Source: Pedobacter psychrodurus (lineage in GTDB: Bacteria > Bacteroidota > Bacteroidia > Sphingobacteriales > Sphingobacteriaceae). Taken from it: a stretch of DNA of 39,601 nt. The translations under genes and the position numbers were made by a program. Within the stretch, counting starts at the first letter, position 1, and every line of letters starts with the position of its first letter. The DNA is taken from the NCBI RefSeq assembly GCF_004331735.1, contig NZ_SJSO01000035.1, positions 671 to 40,271 on the forward strand, given 5' to 3'. Positions 34,296-39,601 of the stretch are shown here, in pieces. The notes below the pieces were generated by a model that was not told where the DNA came from, made no database searches, and saw only the letters and a program-made list of their open reading frames with translations.

Positions 34296-35628
34296 GATCT
34301 GTTAGGTAGTGATGGTTTGCAAGTAATTGTGCTACTTGATGATGGAGATTTTTACGGTTGTTCGCATTTACATTCACCAGATAAAAAAGCTGCGAACCCA
34401 TTGCTCCGCTCCATCTCCAGGATAGTTGATTAATACTTTTTATCGTTCCATTGTCGAACCACCAAGCGGCATAAATCCGATCAGCACCTTTACTAAGGAT
34501 GGCGGTGTATATTTCGGTATTGGCTATTTTTTCTTTTTTAATATTATTAAAATCATAACCACTGCCTGTCCAACATAGCTTAGGGTCATGCCCAGGAACA
34601 TAAAACGGCGCAGGTTTAATATAAATAAGGGCTTCATTATTTTCGAACTTGGATATCCCGGTTTCCAATAATTTCTTCTTAAAACCCGATAACTGAATTT
34701 GATTATTGATGGGCGTTAAATGGTCAGCCTTTACCATGTTTAGCGCTATAAAAATAAGCAAGGCTAATATGGTGATATGTAATAAGGGAAGTCTAACATT
34801 ATAGTTTGCCGGCCTGTTTTGATTAGGATTCTGTTTTTTGAAAGTCGAAAAATGTATAATCAAAACTTTCGAAACAAATATTAATGGAACAATAACATAA
34901 ATAGATAAGCAGATTAGTCCGATTGCATCATGAAAAACTGTATCAGGCATGATTTTGAAAAGAACCAATAATAAGATCCTGAAAAAATTGCTGCAAATAT
35001 TTAATCCAATAGTTAGCAAAAACAATCCTCCAACCAGTATAAAGGGTGGTTGTTTATTAATTCGTTTTTGATTATATACCAATAAGAACAAAGAGATGAT
35101 AAGCGAAATAACGAGCATGTTTAACCCTGCACAGGCCGGATCTACTGCAAAGCTGTGTTTTTCCAACTCAATGATGTTGCCAAATGCTACAGCATGTGTA
35201 CCCATTGAATTAAGAAGTTCAGTTACTTTGGCTGTAAGCCATAACCGGATGGGGAAATCAATGGTGGCGATAAGATATTTAAATACTGGAGAAAGGAGAA
35301 AAAGTAAAAATAAAAAGGCCTCGCTTAATTTCCCCAGACTATTTTCTATAAATAATAATGCAGCAAATAATAATGCAATAAAAAACAGGGTTTTAACTGG
35401 TATAAAAATGGCTAGAACAATTGCTGTAACAGTAGGAATTAAATACCTTAAAGAGAATTGACCCGGTTTAAGGTTGCAGATAAATGGAGCAAGTAACAGT
35501 CCTGCATATAAATTTACCCCCCAGTTTAAAAAACCAGGTAAAAACCATAAAAGTATAATAAGGTACACAAAACTTATTCCGGCAAACTTAAAGGGAAAGG
35601 CTGGTTTTTTTAGATTGATAGCTAGCAT
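34288..35628 (-). CDS. xrtN: Exosortase XrtN
   Basis: 446 residues. The first ~280 form a multi-span membrane protein with the exosortase catalytic triad: Cys166 in VDPACAGLNMLVISL, Arg217 in CSNFFRILLLVLFKI and His233 in DTVFHDAIGLICLS. The last ~160 residues are a periplasmic EpsI-like domain (FYVPGHDPKLCWTGSGYDF, RIYAAWWFDNG), as in other fused exosortases. Exosortases are transpeptidase-like enzymes that cut and process proteins carrying PEP-CTERM-type tails. The name XrtN (exosortase N) rests on its Bacteroidota context and on the adjacent VIT-domain protein with a PEP-type tail. It overlaps that gene by 7 bases and the next by 8. Confidence 0.9.
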   Translation of the reverse strand: MLAINLKKPAFPFKFAGISFVYLIILLWFLPGFLNWGVNLYAGLLLAPFICNLKPGQFSLRYLIPTVTAIVLAIFIPVKTLFFIALLFAALLFIENSLGKLSEAFLFLLFLLSPVFKYLIATIDFPIRLWLTAKVTELLNSMGTHAVAFGNIIELEKHSFAVDPACAGLNMLVISLIISLFLLVYNQKRINKQPPFILVGGLFLLTIGLNICSNFFRILLLVLFKIMPDTVFHDAIGLICLSIYVIVPLIFVSKVLIIHFSTFKKQNPNQNRPANYNVRLPLLHITILALLIFIALNMVKADHLTPINNQIQLSGFKKKLLETGISKFENNEALIYIKPAPFYVPGHDPKLCWTGSGYDFNNIKKEKIANTEIYTAILSKGADRIYAAWWFDNGTIKSINQLSWRWSGAMGSQLFYLVNVNANNRKNLHHQVAQLLANHHYLTDHE

Positions 35629-38135
35629 ATTATAGTCTTTATATCTTTCCTTTTAAACAACATGTAAGATACGATGCCCATGCACAAGGCAAAGAGTGCC
35701 CATTCATGCGGCTCTGGTACAGCACCCGATGATTTCATTGAAGCATTTTTTAAGCTGTTTTTATTCTCCTCAATATCAAAACGATCATAATCTTTTTGTG
35801 TTTCGAGTACAATTAGGCTCGATACGGGTGATACAATGAAAGCTTGCTCAGCCTCTGCAACTAAGTCGGGCTGGATATAATTTTTAGAGAAAAAATCTGG
35901 GCTTACTTTTTTCATGATATCATTATAGGCAAATAAGCGCAACAAATGGTCTGGGGCATTTTGAGTCTGCACGTTATTTACTTTTTTTATCATTAAGGCT
36001 GCATCTTCTATTACAACAGTTTTATCATTTTCTTGATTCTGAAGAAATAAATGATTAGCCATTAACTTTTCCATATCTGCTATACCCCCAGTTGTATAAT
36101 TAAATACCCGAAGTTCTTTTAATGCCTTTAGATATGGACTTTCTAACAATCCTAGATTAAAAAAATGAATCTGTTTTGGAATTTTTAAATAATTTACCAG
36201 CTCTTTAGCAAAATTGCTATCTCCCAGATCGTTTAAGTTAGGCGTTTGTACATTACCTTTCGATACCAATAATGATTTTTCGGGAGCACTAATTTCTTGG
36301 ACAGGAAATAAACTAAAAGTATAGCCAGACAGTTTACTAAAAAGCTCCTCGCGATTCTGTGGAGTAAGTTTGATCAAGGCATGGTCGAAAACATAAACAG
36401 GTTTTTCTTTTGCTATTTTGCAAACCGAATCGAATTCTGTTTTACTCCAACTGCGGTTAATATCCAGGTATATGCGGTCTGCGTTAAATGAATTATATTT
36501 TTTATTGTAATTGGTTAGTTGATAACTGTTACCCGCAAAAGAAAATGCTGCCGTTGATAATGGAGGTGCCAAACATGAAATAGTTGCATTCAATTGTTGT
36601 TTTTCTTCGGCTAAATAAACATTAGGCCCAGTTTCTTTAAATGTTTTGGGTAGCTGTAATCCTGTTATGCTACCTGAATAAGTGAGTTGTGTAGTTTCTA
36701 AAATATTGTTGGCAATTGGACCATCAAAAAATATCGGTTGATAGACCAATCGTTTGCCTTTTTTATGCAACGGACTGGTTATACCAATCTTAAACTTGCG
36801 GTTTTCTTTGGGTGTGCAGGGAAATATCCTTACCGTAATGGTATTGCCTTCTTGCCAATGAACTACAGAAGGATCACGTACTTCTATACCAACAATAGTA
36901 TTATAAGCAGAATCTGCTTTAGCTTTTGTGGTCAATCTCGATTTTTCTTCTTTTCCCGCTATCCATAACGATAATGAAGAAACTACCGAACCCTCTGTAA
37001 GGTGAAAAGTGTAAATGGCTTCCTGACTGCTCCATGAGAACTTGGCATTATTTTTAATGATTACTGTTTTTTCGGTATAAGCCATTCGATAAGCCGGAAA
37101 TAATTTAATGTTATTTATCATACTTATGGTTTCGAGGTGGTCGCCCGCCCATAAACGCTCTTGCGCCTGATGTCTGGCCCGGTATAATGATTTTAAAATA
37201 TTAATTCTTTCTTTTTCATCGAGGTTCGGTTTTTTAAACAAAAGTGTAGAAATCACCACCAATGGGTCATGTTGTTTTTTCTCATCAAATGATATGTTAG
37301 GCATTCTTCCCCAAAAAATATTGTCTATATCCACTTCGTGATACACGAGTCCGGCTTTTAATAAACGCTCGGTAACAAAAGTTGGCTCAAGCTGCTGGCT
37401 CACTTCAACCCATGCCGGTAATTTCGAATCATTCAAAGTATTTCTATTGATTAATGAATTTATTTTTTCATTGGTTTGTTGCCACTTCAACGAGAAAAGT
37501 GTTACAGCCATGAGGGGTAATAGGCAACCTGCAGCGATGGGATACCACAATTTTCTATCTATGCGTACTGCCTTTATGATAAGGGTAATGGTAATGATGG
37601 TTAGAAATAAAGGGACATAAGTGTGAATGGAGATACCTAAGGCCACTAAACCAATCAAACTAATGAAGTAAAGTGGAAATAGATATACTGAATAATAAAT
37701 GAAGAGTATTAACGCTAATCCAACAAAAAAGAAGAGGATATACCTGATCTTTTGTGAAAGGATCAATTTTAAGTTCGAGGCAAGGATTAGCGCAGCAATC
37801 GACAAAACAATCCATATTGAACACCATGTTACCGAGCTATCAAATACATTCATTTCGCGGTTTAAACTAAATGCACTAATAAATAAAAGAATGAGCAATA
37901 AAACGGTATGATGTAATTTCCCTTCTACCCAATGCCATTTATAATTCGAAAAAAGATGTACAAGTAAACATATTTGATAAACTGCAGAAAGGGCGTAGTT
38001 AACCAAAAATATACCAGTACTATTTTCCAGTTCGATATTGATCGTTAGTCCAAAAATGATTGCAGAAATGGCTACCATAATTAATCCGCTAAAGTATAGT
38101 GGATCCTGCAAGCGTAATTTATTCAGTTGATTCAT
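35622..38135 (-). CDS. XrtN-system VIT-domain protein with PEP-CTERM-like tail
   Basis: 837 residues. About eight membrane spans occupy the first ~240 residues. A VIT domain follows at about 355-470 (IYTFHLTEGSVVSSLSLWIAG, RDPSVVHWQEGNTITVRIFP), then a long soluble region related to VIT/von Willebrand-type proteins. The C-terminus is a tripartite sorting signal: VPEPHEW (806-812), a hydrophobic span ALFALCMGIVSYML and a basic end FKRKD. This is the predicted dedicated substrate of XrtN (family TIGR04477, from memory). Being polytopic as well as PEP-tagged is unusual for exosortase targets. It is the first gene of the operon, preceded by two copies of a 22-bp repeat. Confidence 0.9.
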   Translation of the reverse strand: MNQLNKLRLQDPLYFSGLIMVAISAIIFGLTINIELENSTGIFLVNYALSAVYQICLLVHLFSNYKWHWVEGKLHHTVLLLILLFISAFSLNREMNVFDSSVTWCSIWIVLSIAALILASNLKLILSQKIRYILFFFVGLALILFIYYSVYLFPLYFISLIGLVALGISIHTYVPLFLTIITITLIIKAVRIDRKLWYPIAAGCLLPLMAVTLFSLKWQQTNEKINSLINRNTLNDSKLPAWVEVSQQLEPTFVTERLLKAGLVYHEVDIDNIFWGRMPNISFDEKKQHDPLVVISTLLFKKPNLDEKERINILKSLYRARHQAQERLWAGDHLETISMINNIKLFPAYRMAYTEKTVIIKNNAKFSWSSQEAIYTFHLTEGSVVSSLSLWIAGKEEKSRLTTKAKADSAYNTIVGIEVRDPSVVHWQEGNTITVRIFPCTPKENRKFKIGITSPLHKKGKRLVYQPIFFDGPIANNILETTQLTYSGSITGLQLPKTFKETGPNVYLAEEKQQLNATISCLAPPLSTAAFSFAGNSYQLTNYNKKYNSFNADRIYLDINRSWSKTEFDSVCKIAKEKPVYVFDHALIKLTPQNREELFSKLSGYTFSLFPVQEISAPEKSLLVSKGNVQTPNLNDLGDSNFAKELVNYLKIPKQIHFFNLGLLESPYLKALKELRVFNYTTGGIADMEKLMANHLFLQNQENDKTVVIEDAALMIKKVNNVQTQNAPDHLLRLFAYNDIMKKVSPDFFSKNYIQPDLVAEAEQAFIVSPVSSLIVLETQKDYDRFDIEENKNSLKNASMKSSGAVPEPHEWALFALCMGIVSYMLFKRKDIKTIIC

Positions 38136-38150
38136 AGAATTGTTTTTTAA

Positions 38151-38231
38151 AAAGTGCTTTGTATTTCAAAGTTTATATAGAAAAGAAATAGTTTTAATTT
38201 TTGTTTTGTAAAGTGCTTTGTATTTCAAAGT
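38151..38231 (-). promoter_or_regulatory. Two copies of a 22-bp repeat upstream of the XrtN operon
   Basis: Identical 22-bp sequences lie at 38151-38172 and 38210-38231, 59 bp apart, within 100 bases of the start codon. Each contains the palindrome CTTTG-TATTT-CAAAG and reads ACTTTGAAATACAAAG on the transcribed strand. They probably bind one regulator as a pair. The regulator is not identified, though an Lrp/AsnC gene lies 500 bases away. Confidence 0.6.
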
Positions 38232-38385
38232 AAGTATTAAAAATTCAATATTCCAAAAAAATGGCGCAGATTTTCAGCAAGATTAATTTTTGTCCTCTTG
38301 TATTGAGATGGAAATAGAAGACCGGCTGCTCTTAAAGATGATTTGGTAGGGGGGATCGCAAGTTTACACTGGATAATGGTCTGAT

Positions 38386-38421
38386 TTTTAAAAAGCAAAA
38401 GCGCCAGCATCGCGCTGGCGC
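38386..38421 (-). terminator. Intrinsic terminator GCGCCAGC-loop-GCTGGCGC
   Basis: A perfect 8-bp GC-rich stem with a 5-base loop. The T-rich tail (TTTTGCTTTTT) is on the minus strand; on the plus strand the sequence after the stem is CTCTTGG, so it is oriented to stop minus-strand transcripts. Confidence 0.7.
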
Positions 38422-38446
38422 TCTTGGTATCATTAACTAAACTAAA

Positions 38447-38476
38447 TCAACGCACTGCTACTAGCAGTTGTTTCAT
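38447..38476 (-). CDS. Putative leader peptide MKQLLVAVR
   Basis: Nine codons and a TGA, starting almost at the predicted transcription start. It is rich in Leu, Val and Ala, as expected for branched-chain amino acid leaders, but the downstream gene is not an amino acid biosynthesis gene. It could be a relic or a sensor. The assignment rests only on position and composition. Confidence 0.35.
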   Translation of the reverse strand: MKQLLVAVR

Positions 38477-38654
38477 TCGTTAAACAAATATCTGTCGCAT
38501 TGACAATTAAAACGAAGGCGGTTGGTAAATACGGAAAATGTCCTGTTGAATAGGTTTTTGCGGAATTTAATTCTGTTTGTAGTTTTAATTATACTTTTTT
38601 ACAAAATTTTGTTCTTTTTTTTGTTTCATATAAGTGTTTAACAGAGAGTATTTA

Positions 38655-38662
38655 TATATTTG
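38655..38662 (+). promoter_or_regulatory. -7 promoter element TATATTTG for the Lrp-type gene
   Basis: Exact match to TAnnTTTG, 53 bases before the ATG at 38716. A -33 TTG at the usual spacing is not obvious. Confidence 0.45.
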
Positions 38663-38715
38663 GCTATTCATTATAAACTAAGCCTAGAAAATAAATAAAT
38701 AGACTAACCACTATA

Positions 38716-39183
38716 ATGGAATTATACACTCCTGACCAAACAGACAGAGATATTTTAACACTATTACAAAAGGATGCACGGCTAACCTATAAGGAACTGG
38801 CTGCTATGCTTCATCTTTCAAAATCTCCTATTCAGGAACGTGTAAAACGCTTAGAACGTTTAGGATTTATTTCTTCGGTTGTGGCATTAATCGATCCAAA
38901 TAAATTCGAGAACTGTATGATATCCTATTTGCAGGTTCAGCTCACCAATCATTCAGTTAATACCTTCAAGTTATTTCAGCAGGAGGTAAGCAAACTTGAT
39001 GAAGTACTGGAATGTTACCATACTACAGGAGGCTTTGATTTTATGCTAAAGGTTGTTGCAAGAAATATGATCGCTTATAACGATTTTCTAACTAATAAAT
39101 TTGGTCGTTTGGATAATATAGGCACGCTTAATAGCTCGCTTGTAATTACGCAGGCAAAACGAGAAACTGCTTTACCTGTATAG
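38716..39183 (+). CDS. Lrp/AsnC-family transcriptional regulator
   Basis: 155 residues. The N-terminal winged helix-turn-helix is typical of the family (DQTDRDILTLLQKDARLTYK, then ELAAMLHLSKSPIQERVKRL and LGFISSVVALIDP). The C-terminal AsnC/RAM ligand-binding domain shows VLECYHTTGGFDFMLKVVA and the late NSSLVITQAKRE. Family members sense amino acids, often leucine or alanine, and control amino acid metabolism. It stands alone, reading away from the XrtN operon. A short Leu/Val/Ala-rich leader-like frame lies in the opposite direction in the same intergenic region. A target gene cannot be named from the window. Confidence 0.95.
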   Translation: MELYTPDQTDRDILTLLQKDARLTYKELAAMLHLSKSPIQERVKRLERLGFISSVVALIDPNKFENCMISYLQVQLTNHSVNTFKLFQQEVSKLDEVLECYHTTGGFDFMLKVVARNMIAYNDFLTNKFGRLDNIGTLNSSLVITQAKRETALPV

Positions 39184-39307
39184 CAAAGTCATTAAAATTA
39201 TAAGGCAAAAAAGCACCACGAATTTAAATCCGAGATGCATTTTGATTTTCCATTTTTTGAAATTTTATCGTGAATATTTGAATTTTTAAGAAAAATGGTG
39301 TTACTAG

Positions 39308-39332
39308 GGATCAAGCAAAAAAGTTGGGGATT
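39308..39332. repeat. Terminal inverted repeat, left end of IS copy 2
   Basis: 25 bases, the exact reverse complement of 629-653. It includes AAGCAAAAAAGTTGGGGATT. The transposase reading frame begins 37 bases further in. Confidence 0.9.
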
Positions 39333-39368
39333 TGAGAATTTTATTTAATTTTGTTCAACATTATTATT

Positions 39369-39601
39369 TTGGACACCTCGATACTATCTTTTATACTTCC
39401 TGAAGGCTTAACCGAATACTTTGAACTTGATAAGTTTGAACTTTCTGAAGGCTCTTATCATATTTATCTTTTAGAAAAAAACATTCACCCTGAGGAGTAT
39501 TCAGGTGAGAAATTGATTTCTAAAGGCTTTTTCGATGAAATTACCGTTCGAGACTTTCCCTTACGTGGCAAGCCTTGTTTTTTGAAAGTGAAGCGACGTA
39601 A
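39369..39601 (+). CDS. ISAon1-family transposase N-terminal region (partial)
   Basis: 77 codons, open to the window end. The protein starts DTSILSFILPEGLTEYFEL and continues with GSYHIYLLEKNIHPEEYSG, then KGFFDEITVRDFPLRGKPCF and KVKRR. This matches the short N-terminal ORF of ISAon1-type elements, which precedes the main DDE ORF. A TTG at 39369 is the most likely start because the family protein usually begins M-D-x-S-I; there is no ATG nearby. Confidence 0.8.
   Translation, partial: MDTSILSFILPEGLTEYFELDKFELSEGSYHIYLLEKNIHPEEYSGEKLISKGFFDEITVRDFPLRGKPCFLKVKRR

Larger units (their letters stand above)
38386..38492 (-). promoter_or_regulatory. Candidate leader/attenuator unit on the minus strand
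   Basis: On the minus strand a -7-like GATATTTG (38492-38485, seven of eight to TAnnTTTG) is followed 8 bases later by an ATG opening a 9-codon frame. A strong hairpin of GCGCCAGC and GCTGGCGC (38421-38414 and 38408-38401) then runs into TTTTGCTTTTT. The leader codons CTG CTA GTA GCA GTG themselves form the palindrome ACTGCTA-G-TAGCAGT. This is the layout of a transcription attenuator. The first gene downstream on this strand is the XrtN VIT gene, 250 bases beyond the hairpin. Confidence 0.45.
39308..39601 (+). mobile_element. Left part of a second ISAon1/ISL3-like insertion sequence (cut by window end)
   Basis: It begins with the terminal inverted repeat at 39308-39332 and contains the start of the transposase N-terminal ORF. 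It has the same orientation as the copy at 1-653. Its outer 8 bases (GTTACTAG, 39300-39307) differ from those beside the other copy (AGGAACTG), so the two ends come from different insertion events. Confidence 0.85.

Noticed and set aside
1..39601. Window as a circular element closed through one IS copy
   Set aside because: The sequences outside the two IS ends do not share a target duplication, and the gene content is chromosomal with no replication or mobilisation genes.
1..39601. tRNA, rRNA or CRISPR array
   Set aside because: No cloverleaf, rRNA block or regularly spaced repeat-spacer pattern was recognised on reading; a tRNA scan and CRISPR finder would be needed to be certain.

Overview
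The window looks like a Bacteroidota chromosome segment, most likely Sphingobacteriaceae and Pedobacter-like. It is AT-rich. It carries SusC/SusD pairs, fasciclin lipoproteins, a GLPGLI protein, a PorV remnant of the type IX secretion system, an XrtN exosortase with its VIT-domain partner, and several TAnnTTTG -7 promoter elements. It starts inside one copy of an ISAon1/ISL3-like insertion sequence and ends inside another copy in the same orientation. The whole window may therefore be a draft contig broken at a repeat. Species assignment is inference.

Layout: (1) 1-1278, the right end of an IS that sits directly against the 3' half of porV, then a nested palindromic repeat. (2) 1611-8851, a LytS/LytTR-type two-component system on the minus strand, diverging from two paralogous small secreted two-cysteine proteins, a GLPGLI protein and a large TonB-receptor-like outer-membrane protein. 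The divergent intergenic region holds five copies of an ATATYCG motif on a strict 21-bp period, arranged as a mirror image. (3) 8852-10917, a decayed stretch with a probable serine-recombinase fragment, a truncated ECF sigma factor, one small unknown gene and a possible short minus-strand RNA. (4) 10918-13655, an ABC-F ATPase, REP-like palindromes and a secreted DUF2807/GIN-type protein. (5) 14486-17257, a GH105 hydrolase and a PL22-like oligogalacturonate lyase, forming a pectin-oligomer operon. (6) 17707-32996, a seven-gene, 15.3-kb operon: fasciclin, SusC, SusD, fasciclin, fasciclin, SusC, SusD. (7) 33046-38135, a four-gene overlapping minus-strand operon: XrtN-system VIT protein with a PEP-CTERM-like tail, exosortase XrtN, a small membrane protein and an MpaB-family oxygenase. 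(8) 38136-39601, a possible leader-peptide/attenuator unit, an Lrp/AsnC regulator and the left end of the second IS.

How the parts may work together: the pectin operon and the fasciclin/SusCD operon are each preceded by a related pair of CAGGAY-type direct repeats with a 10-bp period, so they may share a regulator. The two-component system probably controls its own expression and the export/outer-membrane peptide locus next to it. The exosortase operon appears to be a dedicated enzyme-substrate pair.

Most promising for new biology: the LytTR-small protein-GLPGLI-outer membrane locus with its phased operators, the double SusCD/fasciclin operon, and the XrtN operon with an oxygenase gene. No tRNA, rRNA or CRISPR array was recognised.
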